NCBI RefSeq assembly: GCF_009193255.1
Contig: NZ_WACG01000001.1
Location: 310,001-374,000 of the forward strand
Direction of reading: 5' to 3'
Source: Arthrobacter koreensis
GTDB taxonomy: Bacteria > Actinomycetota > Actinomycetes > Actinomycetales > Micrococcaceae
DNA: 64,000 nt
Position numbers and translations under genes: made by a program. The notes under the pieces are model-generated. The model was given only the letters and a program-made list of their open reading frames with translations, was not told the DNA's origin and made no database searches. Shown piece after piece: positions 8,545 through 17,702 of the stretch; position 1 is the stretch's first letter; every line of letters starts with the position of its first letter.

Positions 8545-9837
8545 CTAGCGCTCCGGGAAGCTGCGCTCCGGAAGACCCGTGTACAGCTGGCGCGGGCGGC
8601 CAATCTTGGTCTGCGGATCCTGCATCATTTCGCGCCACTGGGCAATCCAGCCCGGGAGGCGGCCGATGGCGAAGAGGACGGTGAACATCTTCTCCGGGAA
8701 GCCCATGGCCTTGTAGATCAGGCCGGTGTAGAAGTCTACGTTCGGGTAGAGCTTGCGCTCAATGAAGTAGTCGTCCGCCAGGGCCTTTTCTTCCAGGCGC
8801 ATGGCAATGTCCAGCAGCTCGTCGTTGCCGCCCAGGTCCGCGAGGATCTCGTGTGCGGTGGCCTTGACGATCTTGGCGCGCGGATCGTAGTTCTTGTAGA
8901 CGCGGTGCCCGAAGCCCATGAGCTTCACGCCGTCTTCCTTGTTCTTGACCTTCTCCATGAAGGCTTCAGGCTGCATGCCCGTGGACTGGATGTCCCGCAG
9001 CATGTTCAGCACGGCCTCGTTGGCGCCGCCGTGCAGCGGACCGAAGAGGGCGCTGATGCCGGCGGAGATGGAAGCGAACATGTTGGCATTGGAGCTGCCG
9101 ACCAGTCGGACAGTGGAGGTGGAGCAGTTCTGCTCGTGGTCCGCGTGCAGGATCAGCAGCAGGTCCAAAGCCTTGACCAGCTTCGGGTTCAGCTCGTACG
9201 GCTCGGCCGGCAGGCCGAAGGAAAGCCGCATGAAGTTCTCCACCAGGTTCATGGAGTTGTCCGGGTAGAGCATGGGCTGGCCAATGCTCTTCTTGTGCGC
9301 GTAGGCCGCGATCACCGGGAGCTTCGCCATGAGGCGGACGGTGGAGAGCTCCACCTGCTCCTCGTCAAAGGGATCCAGGGAGTCCTGGTAGAAGGTGGAG
9401 AGGGCGCTGACGGCTGAGGAAAGCACCGGCATCGGGTGCGCATCGCGCGGGAAGCCGCCGAAGAAGCCCTTGAGGTCCTCATGGAGCAGCGTGTGCCGGC
9501 GGATGCGGTGGTCAAAGGCCTCGAGCTCTGCCGGCGTGGGCAGGTTGCCGTAGATCAGCAGGTAGGAGGTTTCGAGGAAGCTCGAGTGCTTGGCCAGCTG
9601 CTCGATCGGGTATCCGCGGTAGCGCAGGATTCCGGCGTCGCCGTCGATGTAGGTGATCGCCGATGTGGTGGCCGCGGTGTTCATGAAACCGGGGTCGAAA
9701 GTAACGGTGCCGGTCTGCTTCAGCAGCTTCGATACGTCGAAGCCGTCGTTGCCTTCATTGGCAGCGATGCGGGGCAGCTCAAGCTTGTCCGCAGGGTCGG
9801 TCCCATAGTGCAGTTCGGCACTTGGTCGCTCAGTCAT
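8545..9837 (-). CDS. gltA: Citrate synthase, type II
   Basis: This 430-residue enzyme condenses oxaloacetate and acetyl-CoA in the TCA cycle. Catalytic residues sit in the family motifs: HADHEQNCSTSTVR (His), GFGHRVYKNYDPR (His) and the late YPNVDFYTG (Asp). Length and motifs match hexameric type II synthases of high-GC Gram-positives. It is transcribed alone, with a 187-bp upstream region shared with no divergent gene, and is bounded downstream by a strong terminator. An AGGAGAAA Shine-Dalgarno precedes the ATG. Confidence 0.96.
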   Translation of the reverse strand: MTERPSAELHYGTDPADKLELPRIAANEGNDGFDVSKLLKQTGTVTFDPGFMNTAATTSAITYIDGDAGILRYRGYPIEQLAKHSSFLETSYLLIYGNLPTPAELEAFDHRIRRHTLLHEDLKGFFGGFPRDAHPMPVLSSAVSALSTFYQDSLDPFDEEQVELSTVRLMAKLPVIAAYAHKKSIGQPMLYPDNSMNLVENFMRLSFGLPAEPYELNPKLVKALDLLLILHADHEQNCSTSTVRLVGSSNANMFASISAGISALFGPLHGGANEAVLNMLRDIQSTGMQPEAFMEKVKNKEDGVKLMGFGHRVYKNYDPRAKIVKATAHEILADLGGNDELLDIAMRLEEKALADDYFIERKLYPNVDFYTGLIYKAMGFPEKMFTVLFAIGRLPGWIAQWREMMQDPQTKIGRPRQLYTGLPERSFPER

Positions 9838-10024
9838 TTTTCTCCTTCAGGAGTTTGAAGAACCCACTGCTACGGGCCCGCGTCCTCGTGAGAAGAGCGC
9901 CCATAGTACACATTCGTGCTTTTATCTATTTCGCTAAAACGCTACCGGGTTACGGGGCGATACAACTAATCGGCAGCCATGTTGTTGTGCAAGCGCAACA
10001 TGACTACATGACACCACCGCCGAT

Positions 10025-11179
10025 TCAGCCCGCCGCCGCTTCCAGCCGCCGGGCCGCCGCTGCGACGCGCTCGTCGCTTCCGGTCAGCGCAACCCGGACA
10101 TAACCGGCACCCGCATCCCCGTAGATAACACCGGGACCCACAACAATGCCCAGGGCAGCGAACCGCTGCACCGTGGTCCAGGTGTCCTCGCCGGCCGTCG
10201 CCCAGAGGTACAGGCCAGCTTCGGAGCTCGAAATCTTCAGCCCAAAGGCTTCCAGTGCCGGAACAAGTAGTTCGCGCCGCGCCCGGTACCGGTCCTTCTG
10301 CTCGGCTACGTGCGCGTCATCGGACAGGGCTGCCAGCATGGCGGCCTGAACCGGCGCCGGAACTATCATCCCGGCATGTTTGCGGCTGTTGACCAGGTTC
10401 GCGATGATGGCCCCATCCCCCGCCACAAAGGCCGCGCGGTACCCGGCGAGGTTGGATTGCTTGCTCATCGAGTAGACCGCGAGCAGGGAGTCATTGCTGC
10501 CGCCGCTAACCCGCGGGTCGAGGACGGACGGAACCGGGGCTCCGCCGCGTGCCGTGTCCCATTCGCCCCAGCCGAGTTCGGCATAGCATTCGTCCGATGC
10601 CACGACGGCGCCCAGGGAACGTGCCTGCTCCACCAGTGCGGCCATGGACTCGGCGTCCCGGACGCTTCCGGTCGGGTTGCCCGGGGAGTTAATCCAGACC
10701 AGCCGGACCCGGGAGCGGGTCTGCTCATCGAGTTCGTCCAGGCTGTCCGCGGCGACGGGGGTTGCCCCGGCGAGCACGGCACCCATGTCATACGTTGGGT
10801 ACGCGACCGTAGGGCGCACGACGACGTCGCCGGCACCCAGGCCCAGCAGCAGCGGCAGCCAGGCCACCAGTTCCTTGGAGCCCACCGTCGGCATAATGTC
10901 CTGCGGGTCCAGGCCCGGAACCGACCGGCGGCGGGAGAACCAATCCGCGATTCCCTGCCGCAGCGCGGCAGTTCCGTGCGTGGTGGGGTATCCCGGCGCA
11001 TCCGCTGCCGCTGCCAGCGCGGCCTGGATGAAGTCAGGCGTGGGATCAACCGGGGTTCCGATTGAAAGGTTCACGGCGCCGTCGGCATGCCGGGAGGCCT
11101 GCTCCACGTACGGTGCCATGGCCTCCCACGGGTACTCCGGCAGGTTCAGGCCAAAGCCGCCGGAGGCTTTGGCGCTCAT
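10025..11179 (-). CDS. dapC: Succinyldiaminopimelate transaminase
   Basis: This 384-residue fold-type I PLP aminotransferase has the Schiff-base lysine in SMSKQSNLAGYR, the substrate-loop WINSPGNPTG and a VASDECYAELGW strand. It should form N-succinyl-LL-diaminopimelate for DapE. Its ATG overlaps the stop of fdxA by 4 bp. This fdx-dapC pairing is also found in mycobacteria and supports DapC over other aminotransferases. With dapD and dapE, three steps of the succinylase route lie within 7 kb. Confidence 0.92.
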   Translation of the reverse strand: MSAKASGGFGLNLPEYPWEAMAPYVEQASRHADGAVNLSIGTPVDPTPDFIQAALAAAADAPGYPTTHGTAALRQGIADWFSRRRSVPGLDPQDIMPTVGSKELVAWLPLLLGLGAGDVVVRPTVAYPTYDMGAVLAGATPVAADSLDELDEQTRSRVRLVWINSPGNPTGSVRDAESMAALVEQARSLGAVVASDECYAELGWGEWDTARGGAPVPSVLDPRVSGGSNDSLLAVYSMSKQSNLAGYRAAFVAGDGAIIANLVNSRKHAGMIVPAPVQAAMLAALSDDAHVAEQKDRYRARRELLVPALEAFGLKISSSEAGLYLWATAGEDTWTTVQRFAALGIVVGPGVIYGDAGAGYVRVALTGSDERVAAAARRLEAAAG

Positions 11180-11499
11180 CCCTGGTTCTGCGGCGGAAGT
11201 GCGGCGATCAGCGGGTGATCCTTGTGCGTGTTGCCGAGCTTGGCGGCTCCGCCGGGGGATCCCAGGTCATCAAAGAACTCGACGTTTGCCTTGTAGTAGT
11301 CGGCCCATTCCTCGGGAGTGTCATCCTCGTAGTAGATGGCCTCAACCGGGCAAACCGGTTCACAGGCGCCGCAGTCCACGCACTCGTCCGGGTGGATGTA
11401 GAGGGAGCGTTCACCTTCGTAGATGCAGTCCACGGGGCATTCTTCGATGCATGCCTTGTCTTTAACATCCACGCATGGCTGCGCAATTACGTACGTCAC
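11176..11499 (-). CDS. fdxA: Seven-iron ferredoxin
   Basis: This 107-residue electron carrier has two cysteine clusters: an N-terminal 3Fe-4S type (CIEECPVDCIYEG with the earlier QPCVD) and a 4Fe-4S type (CVDCGACEPVCPVEAI). The C-terminal 45 residues form the extension typical of actinobacterial FdxA/FdxC. The start is GTG at 11499 with AAAGGGAC upstream. Translation is coupled to dapC by an ATGA overlap, although DapC itself needs no ferredoxin. Confidence 0.95.
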   Translation of the reverse strand: MTYVIAQPCVDVKDKACIEECPVDCIYEGERSLYIHPDECVDCGACEPVCPVEAIYYEDDTPEEWADYYKANVEFFDDLGSPGGAAKLGNTHKDHPLIAALPPQNQG

Positions 11500-11611
11500 G
11501 TCCCTTTGCCTTCCTTGGTGTGCGGATTTCCGCGTCGCGGCAGATCTCCACGCGGTAATGCTTCCACGTTAGTAGTCCGTTCCATTATCTCCCAGCCGGG
11601 AGGGTGCCGCG

Positions 11612-11617
11612 TACTAT
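11612..11617 (+). promoter_or_regulatory. -10 box (TACTAT), leaderless type
   Basis: TACTAT lies 6 nt before the GTG at 11624. No Shine-Dalgarno is present. Confidence 0.45.
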
Positions 11618-11623
11618 GTAACG

Positions 11624-11872
11624 GTGACAACCCCATCCCCCGAGGAACGCCTCCGTGCCGCGGGCACAGGCCAGCGCGCCGTGGTGCGTTACCGCATTGA
11701 CGGCGGCCTCACGGACGCGCTGGGAACCATCACGGCGCTCGACGACGCCGGGTGCACCCTCGCTACCCGCACTGGTGAGGTACGTATTCCCTGGGACCTC
11801 GTGACCGCGGGCAAACCGGTTCCTCCTGCCCCGGAGCGGCGCGGCAGCTCCAGGCCCAGGCCCTCGGGATAA
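11624..11872 (+). CDS. Small SH3-like fold protein (Rv0428c N-terminal-like)
   Basis: This 82-residue protein has a beta-strand-rich core (AVVRYRIDGGLTDALGTI, then TRTGEVRIPWDLV) that resembles the small SH3-like domain at the N-terminus of actinobacterial Rv0428c-type acetyltransferases. Here no GNAT domain follows, only a basic, proline-rich tail. It starts with GTG 6 nt after a TACTAT box and is divergent from fdxA. A wider function cannot be assigned. Confidence 0.6.
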   Translation: MTTPSPEERLRAAGTGQRAVVRYRIDGGLTDALGTITALDDAGCTLATRTGEVRIPWDLVTAGKPVPPAPERRGSSRPRPSG

Positions 11873-11892
11873 GGCCACCGCCGGGCCCGGCG

Positions 11893-11898
11893 TATGCT
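11893..11898 (+). promoter_or_regulatory. -10 box (TATGCT), leaderless type
   Basis: TATGCT lies 6 nt before the ATG at 11905, only 20 bp after the preceding stop codon, giving the next gene its own promoter. Confidence 0.45.
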
Positions 11899-11904
11899 GG
11901 TTTG

Positions 11905-12411
11905 ATGCCAAACGATGAAATGATCCAAGCCCGTGGACGAGCGCTGAGCTCTCCCGTGCGGCTGCGGATCCTGCGTTTGTGCCTGCATGCCGAGCGGACC
12001 AACAAAGAGATTGCCGAGGCGCTGGACCTGAATCCGGCCACGGCCCTGCACCACGTGCGGACATTGCTGGCCACGGGTTTCCTTGCTGCCGGCACGCCCC
12101 GCACCGGTAACCGCGGCGCCAAGGAAATTCCCTACCGCGCCACCGGTCTGAGCTGGAAGACCTCACTGCCGGAGAGCGCCAACATGGTCTTCATTGAGAC
12201 GTTCCTGCAGGAAATCGAGGGCCTTCCCCCGTCCGACATCGAGGTGGTGCGGATGGGGCTGAACCTTAACGAAGAAAACCGCCGCATCCTGATGGACAAG
12301 CTGCGGGCGGTTTTCGACGACTATGCACTGCGCGGACCGGATCCGGACGGCACGCCTACGTCCCTGATGCTCGCCCATCACCTGGACCGCACCAGCGAAC
12401 GGCTGGACTAG
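11905..12411 (+). CDS. ArsR-like winged-helix transcriptional regulator
   Basis: This 168-residue protein has an N-terminal winged helix (residues about 8-85: SSPVRLRILRLCL, then the recognition region TNKEIAEALDLNPATALHHVRTLLA). The C-terminal 80 residues are a helical ligand or dimer domain without metal-binding cysteines, so it is not a classical metal sensor. ATG at 11905 is chosen over the TTG at 11902. It converges on a small membrane-protein gene with a 4-bp overlap of stop codons. Its targets cannot be told from the sequence. Confidence 0.8.
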   Translation: MPNDEMIQARGRALSSPVRLRILRLCLHAERTNKEIAEALDLNPATALHHVRTLLATGFLAAGTPRTGNRGAKEIPYRATGLSWKTSLPESANMVFIETFLQEIEGLPPSDIEVVRMGLNLNEENRRILMDKLRAVFDDYALRGPDPDGTPTSLMLAHHLDRTSERLD

Positions 12412-12953
12412 CTGCGGGTTTCGGGGCCCTGCCGGTAGCCGGGGTCGGTCCCGTAGGGCAGGACCGGCGCCTGCAGGGTTTCCCGCTCGTAGCGCGCTTC
12501 GCGCCGAAGCGCGACGGCGGTAACCATCACGGCCGCTACCGTGGCCAGCGACTGCCCGAACAGCCACATAAGCCCGGCAGTAATGACCGGCAGGTCCAGC
12601 CCGGAATCGGTTCCGGTGACGATCAGCGGACCGCTGAAGATATCAAGGGAGAAGGCACCGAGCAGGACGTAAGTCAGGATGCCGGTGGCCGCACTGACAG
12701 CCACGGAGCGTGCCCACAGCCCGGCAAAGACGGCGACGGCGGCGCTGAGGACCAGCGCTCCGAGCGCACCAAGGGGCAGCGGGGTCTCCCCCGCGTAGAG
12801 CACCTGGGCATGCAGTGACGTTCCCAGGATGCCCGCAGCCAGGGCACCAAGCACCACGGCCACAGGGCCCCGCCAGCGCGGGACCCTGTGACCTGGTGCC
12901 TGGAACGCAGCGATTGGACTAGGCCTTCGCGCGGGCGCGGTTGGCCTTGGCAC
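12408..12953 (-). CDS. Small integral membrane protein (DUF6113-like)
   Basis: This 181-residue protein has four predicted membrane helices at about residues 28-46, 60-80, 85-105 and 125-148 and a polar C-terminal tail ending in ETRS. The layout fits an uncharacterised actinobacterial family (DUF6113-like). The only good start, ATG at 12953, overlaps the end of typA by 35 bp, implying translational coupling to typA. No enzymatic motif is seen. Confidence 0.65.
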   Translation of the reverse strand: MPRPTAPARRPSPIAAFQAPGHRVPRWRGPVAVVLGALAAGILGTSLHAQVLYAGETPLPLGALGALVLSAAVAVFAGLWARSVAVSAATGILTYVLLGAFSLDIFSGPLIVTGTDSGLDLPVITAGLMWLFGQSLATVAAVMVTAVALRREARYERETLQAPVLPYGTDPGYRQGPETRS

Positions 12954-14841
12954 GCTCGTTGGCGTCCAGGATGAGCTTGCGGATACGGATTGCCTCCGGG
13001 GTGACCTCCACGCACTCGTCCTCGCGGGCGAACTCGAGGGATTCCTCCAGCGTCAGCTTGCGCGGCGGGGTCAGGTTCTCGAAGGTGTCCGAGGAAGCTG
13101 CACGCATGTTGGTGAGCTTCTTTTCCTTGGTGATGTTCACGTCCATGTCATCGGCGCGGGAGTTCTCGCCGACGATCATGCCTTCGTAAACCTCGGAGGT
13201 GGGCTCCACGAAGAAGGAGCCGCGTTCCTGCAGGTTGATCATGGCGAACGGGGTAACGACGCCGGCGCGGTCAGCGATCATCGAACCGTTGGTACGGTAT
13301 TCGATCGGACCGGCCCACGGCTCGTAGCCCTCGGAGATGGAAGCGGAGATGCCTGCGCCGCGGGTTTCCGTCAGGAAGCGGGTGCGGAAGCCGATCAGGC
13401 CGCGGGCGGGGACGATGAATTCCATGCGGACCCAGCCGGTGCCGTGGTTGGCCATGTTGACCATGCGGCCCTTGCGGGCTGCCAGCAGCTGGGTCACGGC
13501 GCCAAGGTATTCCTCGGGCACGTCGATGGTCATGTGCTCCATCGGCTCGTGGACCTTGCCGTCAACGACCTTCGTGACAACCTGCGGCTTGCCGACGGTC
13601 AGCTCGAAGCCTTCGCGGCGCATCTGCTCCACGAGGATGGCCAGGGCGAGCTCACCGCGGCCCTGGACTTCCCAGGCATCCGGACGCTCGGTGGGCAGGA
13701 CCCGCAGGGAAACGTTACCGATCAGTTCCTTGTCGAGGCGGTCCTTCACCTGGCGGGCGGTGACCTTCGCACCCTTGACCTTGCCGGCCAGCGGGGAGGT
13801 GTTGATACCGATGGTCATGGAGATCGCGGGATCGTCCACGGTGATCAGCGGCAGCGGCTTCGGGTTCTCGACGTCCGTGAGGGTTTCGCCGATGGTGATG
13901 TCCTCGATGCCGGCGACGGCGACAATTTCGCCGGGCCCGGCGGACTCGGCCGGAACACGCTCAAGGGCCTTGGTGGCCAGCAGTTCGGTGATCTTCACGG
14001 TCTTCAGGCTGCCGTCGTGGCGGGCCCAGGCAACCTGCTGGCCCTTGCGGAGGGTGCCGTTGAAGATGCGCAGCAGCGCGAGGCGGCCCAGGAAGGGGGA
14101 AGCATCCAGGTTGGTGACGTGCGCCTGGAGGACGCCTTCGGGATCGTACGTCGGAGCCGGGATGTGGTCGATGATCGTCTTGAACAGCGGCTCAAGGTTG
14201 TCATTGTCCGGTGCCTGGCCGTCGGCGGGCTGCTCCAGGGAAGCAGCACCCACGCGGGCAGCGGCGTAAACCACGGGGACGTTTAGGACCAGGTCGAGGT
14301 CAAGATCCGGAACTTCGTCCGCAAGGTCGGAGGCCAGGCCAAGGAGCAGGTCCATGGATTCGCTGACAACCTCGTCGATGCGGGCGTCGGGGCGGTCGGT
14401 CTTGTTGACAAGCAGGACGACGGGGAGCTTGGCTGCCAGGGCCTTGCGCAGCACGAAGCGGGTCTGCGGCAGCGGGCCTTCGGAGGCGTCCACGAGCAGC
14501 ACGACGCCGTCGACCATGGACAGGCCGCGCTCGACCTCACCGCCGAAGTCGGCGTGGCCGGGAGTGTCGATCACGTTGATGGTGATGGTTTCGCCGTTCG
14601 CAGCCGGACCGTTGTAGAACACGGTGGTGTTCTTGGCCAGGATGGTGATGCCCTTTTCACGTTCCAGGTCACCTGAGTCCATCACGCGTTCTTCGACATC
14701 TCCGTGCGAAGCAAAGGAGTTCGTCTGCTTGAGCATGGCGTCGACGAGGGTCGTTTTGCCGTGGTCAACGTGGGCCACAATAGCGACGTTGCGGAGATCG
14801 CTACGCACTGCGCTGTTCACAGCCGTGTTGGTTTCTGACAT
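12919..14841 (-). CDS. typA: Ribosome-associated translational GTPase TypA/BipA
   Basis: This 640-residue GTPase has all G motifs: GHVDHGKTT, DTPGHADFGG and NKTDRPDAR. Elongation-factor-like domains II, III and V follow (RGELALAILVEQMRREGFE, then VPARGLIGFRTRFL) and the TypA-specific C-terminal domain. It binds the ribosome and assists assembly and growth under stress. Full length for the family (about 610-640). A 210-bp upstream region has a TAGAAT element on the minus strand but no obvious regulator site. Confidence 0.96.
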   Translation of the reverse strand: MSETNTAVNSAVRSDLRNVAIVAHVDHGKTTLVDAMLKQTNSFASHGDVEERVMDSGDLEREKGITILAKNTTVFYNGPAANGETITINVIDTPGHADFGGEVERGLSMVDGVVLLVDASEGPLPQTRFVLRKALAAKLPVVLLVNKTDRPDARIDEVVSESMDLLLGLASDLADEVPDLDLDLVLNVPVVYAAARVGAASLEQPADGQAPDNDNLEPLFKTIIDHIPAPTYDPEGVLQAHVTNLDASPFLGRLALLRIFNGTLRKGQQVAWARHDGSLKTVKITELLATKALERVPAESAGPGEIVAVAGIEDITIGETLTDVENPKPLPLITVDDPAISMTIGINTSPLAGKVKGAKVTARQVKDRLDKELIGNVSLRVLPTERPDAWEVQGRGELALAILVEQMRREGFELTVGKPQVVTKVVDGKVHEPMEHMTIDVPEEYLGAVTQLLAARKGRMVNMANHGTGWVRMEFIVPARGLIGFRTRFLTETRGAGISASISEGYEPWAGPIEYRTNGSMIADRAGVVTPFAMINLQERGSFFVEPTSEVYEGMIVGENSRADDMDVNITKEKKLTNMRAASSDTFENLTPPRKLTLEESLEFAREDECVEVTPEAIRIRKLILDANERAKANRARAKA

Positions 14842-15054
14842 GCGTGAAGACTCAATTCATTGGTAACAGTTCGGGGATAATTCACAGTGGTCCGGAATCG
14901 ATCCGGAGAATCCGGCAGTTCTGTACAAATGCTGCGTTGGAACACACGTGTAAGAAGTCACCGAGAGGCCGCCGTCAGCGGGCACCGTACTATTCTAGTC
15001 GTTTTGCCAAAGGTTCCCTAATGCGCTCCTGGAACGGTCCCGCTCCCCCGCCGC

Positions 15055-16752
15055 TCAGGCAGCTTCCGGGGGCAGTTCAAGTCCTGCTCCGGGGATGGCT
15101 GCGAGCAGCGCCCTGGTGTAGTCCTGCTGCGGCTTGGAGAAGACTTCGTCCGTGGTTCCGGTTTCCACCACCTTTCCCATCTGCATCACGCAGACATCGT
15201 CCGCGATCTGCCGGACCACCGCGAGGTCATGCGTAATGAAGAGGTAGCTCAGCCCGAGGTCTGCCTGCAGTTCGGCCAGCAGGTTCAGGATCTGCGCCTG
15301 CACCAGGACGTCCAGTGCGGACACAGCCTCATCACAGATCACCACCTCCGGATCAAGGGCCAGGGCCCGGGCCACTGCCACGCGCTGGCGCTGTCCCCCG
15401 GAGAGCTCGTTGGGGAAGCGCCGCATCACGGACTGCGGCAGCGCCACCTGGTCCAGCAGTCTTCGGACCTTCGCGGCCCGGCCTGCCGCGTCCCCAATGC
15501 CGTGGACCCGCAGCGGCTCTTCAATCGTGTGGAAGATGTTGTACATCGGGTCAAGCGACCCATAGGGGTCCTGGAAGATCGGCTGCACCCGGCGCCGGAA
15601 GGCAAACAGGTCCTTCCTGCCAAGGGTTGTCACATCCGTTCCGTCAAAGAGGATGCTGCCGCTGGTCGGTTTCTCCAGGTTCAGCACCATCCGGGCAACG
15701 GTGGACTTGCCGGAACCTGATTCACCGACGACGGCGGTGGTGGTGCCGCGCGGCACGGAAAAGGACATGTTGTCCACGGCCGTGAAATCGGTGTGCCGGC
15801 CCAGCCCGCTGCGCAGCTTGAAGACCTTGGTGAGGTTGCGGACTTCAATAACGTCCGGCGCGCCGGATCCCTGCCCGGAGTGGGTTCCGGATCCTTCCGG
15901 CAGCTCCAGCCCCCTGTCACGGACCGAGTCGATCCGCTTGGATGCGAGCGACGGCGCGGATTTCACCAGCCGCTGTGTGTAGGGATGGCGCGGATTACGG
16001 AGGATCTCCAGGGCTGGACCGGACTCCACTACCCGGCCTTTGTACATCACTACTACGCGCTGGGCCCGTTCGGCCGCCAGGCCGAGGTCATGCGTGATCA
16101 GCAGGACCGCCGTACCCATTTCCCGGGTCAGGGTTCCAAGGTGGTCCAGGATCTGGCGCTGCACGGTGACGTCCAGGGCCGAGGTCGGCTCGTCGGCGAT
16201 GAGCAGCCGCGGAGAACAGGAGAGGCCGATGGCGATCAGGGCGCGCTGGCGCATCCCGCCGGAAAACTCGTGCGGATACTGCCCGGCCCGGGAGGCGGCG
16301 TCGGGCAGGCCTGCCTGGCCCAGCACCCGGGCCACATCCGCATCAGTGGCGGGCTGACCGTTGGCCTTCAGCGTTTCCCGCACCTGGAAACCGATCTTCC
16401 ACACCGGGTTGAGGTTGGACATCGGGTCCTGCGGCACCATGCCGATGGAGTTGCCGCGCAGTTCGACAATCCGCTTGGCACTGGCACGGGTGATGTCTTC
16501 GCCGTCGAAAAGAATCTGGCCGGCGCTGACCTGCCCGTTGCCTGGCAGGAGACCGATGGCTGCGAGCGCCGTCGTCGACTTTCCCGAACCTGACTCCCCC
16601 ACAATGGCAACGGTTTCTCCGGGAAGGACAGTCAGGTTGGCGTCCTGCACGGCGTTGACGATGCCGTTGGACGTGGTGAAGGAAATCGCGAGCGAGCGGA
16701 TGTCCAGCAGCGGCGCCGGCTCGGTGGCCGGGCTCTGTGCAGTGGATGTCAT
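15055..16752 (-). CDS. Peptide ABC transporter, fused double ATPase (DppD-DppF type)
   Basis: This 565-residue protein contains two complete ATPase domains, equivalent to fused DppD and DppF. Domain 1 has GESGSGKST, the signature FSGGMRQRALI and [10 protein letters not shown]. Domain 2 has [20 protein letters not shown] and ICDEAVSALD. The second domain's Walker B glutamate is therefore kept but followed by AVSALD rather than PTSALD. The linker carries the oligopeptide C-terminal element (RNPRHPYTQRL). Its start overlaps the permease stop by 4 bp, so it is the last gene of the four-gene locus. Confidence 0.93.
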   Translation of the reverse strand: MTSTAQSPATEPAPLLDIRSLAISFTTSNGIVNAVQDANLTVLPGETVAIVGESGSGKSTTALAAIGLLPGNGQVSAGQILFDGEDITRASAKRIVELRGNSIGMVPQDPMSNLNPVWKIGFQVRETLKANGQPATDADVARVLGQAGLPDAASRAGQYPHEFSGGMRQRALIAIGLSCSPRLLIADEPTSALDVTVQRQILDHLGTLTREMGTAVLLITHDLGLAAERAQRVVVMYKGRVVESGPALEILRNPRHPYTQRLVKSAPSLASKRIDSVRDRGLELPEGSGTHSGQGSGAPDVIEVRNLTKVFKLRSGLGRHTDFTAVDNMSFSVPRGTTTAVVGESGSGKSTVARMVLNLEKPTSGSILFDGTDVTTLGRKDLFAFRRRVQPIFQDPYGSLDPMYNIFHTIEEPLRVHGIGDAAGRAAKVRRLLDQVALPQSVMRRFPNELSGGQRQRVAVARALALDPEVVICDEAVSALDVLVQAQILNLLAELQADLGLSYLFITHDLAVVRQIADDVCVMQMGKVVETGTTDEVFSKPQQDYTRALLAAIPGAGLELPPEAA

Positions 16753-17702
16753 AGCTTGCGGGCTTTCGGGTCGAGGGCATCACGCACGGCGTCGCCGAGC
16801 ATGATGAAACTGAGGACGGTGACGGACAACGCTCCGGCCGGCCACAGCAGTGCCGCGGGATTGGCGCGCAGCGAGGTCTGGGCTGCGGAGATGTCATTGC
16901 CCCAGGACATGATGTCCGGCGGCAGCCCGATCCCCAGGAAGGACAGCGTGGCTTCGGCCACGATGAAGGTGCCCAGGGAGATGGTGGCCGTGACTATCAC
17001 CGGTGCCAGGGCGTTGGGCAGGACGTGCTTAACCAGGGCCTGGAACCGGGAGACACCCAGCGCACGGGAGGCGACGACGAAGTCGGCGTTGCGCACGGAT
17101 ATCACCGCGCCGCGGGTGATGCGCGCTATCTGGGGCCAGCCGAAGACCACAAGTGTCAGCACCACGGTCCAGATGTTGCGGTTCTCGCGGAACATCGGCA
17201 GCTGCATGACGATGATGGCGCCCAGGATCAGCGGCAGGGCGAAGAAGATGTCGCCAAGCCGGGCAATGACGGCGTCCAGCCATCCTCCGTAGTATCCGGC
17301 GAGCGCCCCAAGCGTTCCGCCCAGCAGCACGACGCAGGCGGTGGTAATGATGCCCACCAGCACGGAGGCCCGTGTTCCGTAGATCAGCCGGGCATAGACG
17401 TCGCAGCCCTGCAGCGTAAAACCGAGCGGATGGCCCGGACGGGGTCCGGCATTCGAGTCCGCCAGGTAGCAGGCGCCGTCGGGAGGGGTCTGGGTGAAGA
17501 GCTGCGGGAACGCCGCCACGGCAATGATGAGCAGGATTAGCAGGGCGGAGATGATGAACAGCGGCCTGCGCCGCAGGTTCCGCCAGGCCTCCCCCCACAT
17601 GCTGAGCGGGGCCTGGCCGTCCTGGACGGCGTCGGTTTCCGGCAGGACGTCCGAATCCACCGGTGCCACAAAGTGCTCCTGGGTCCGGGAACTCTTACTC
17701 AT
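16749..17702 (-). CDS. Peptide ABC transporter permease (DppC type)
   Basis: This 317-residue inner-membrane permease has an N-terminal helix (PLFIISALLILLIIAVAAF), an extracytoplasmic loop with PGHPLGFTLQGCDVYARL and the binding-protein-dependent transport core with about five more helices. The EAA-type loop is SRALGVSRFQ. The ATG at 17702 is preferred over an upstream in-frame ATG because it overlaps the previous gene's stop by 8 bp (ATATGAGTAA) and gives the usual DppC N-terminus. Confidence 0.92.
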   Translation of the reverse strand: MSKSSRTQEHFVAPVDSDVLPETDAVQDGQAPLSMWGEAWRNLRRRPLFIISALLILLIIAVAAFPQLFTQTPPDGACYLADSNAGPRPGHPLGFTLQGCDVYARLIYGTRASVLVGIITTACVVLLGGTLGALAGYYGGWLDAVIARLGDIFFALPLILGAIIVMQLPMFRENRNIWTVVLTLVVFGWPQIARITRGAVISVRNADFVVASRALGVSRFQALVKHVLPNALAPVIVTATISLGTFIVAEATLSFLGIGLPPDIMSWGNDISAAQTSLRANPAALLWPAGALSVTVLSFIMLGDAVRDALDPKARKL

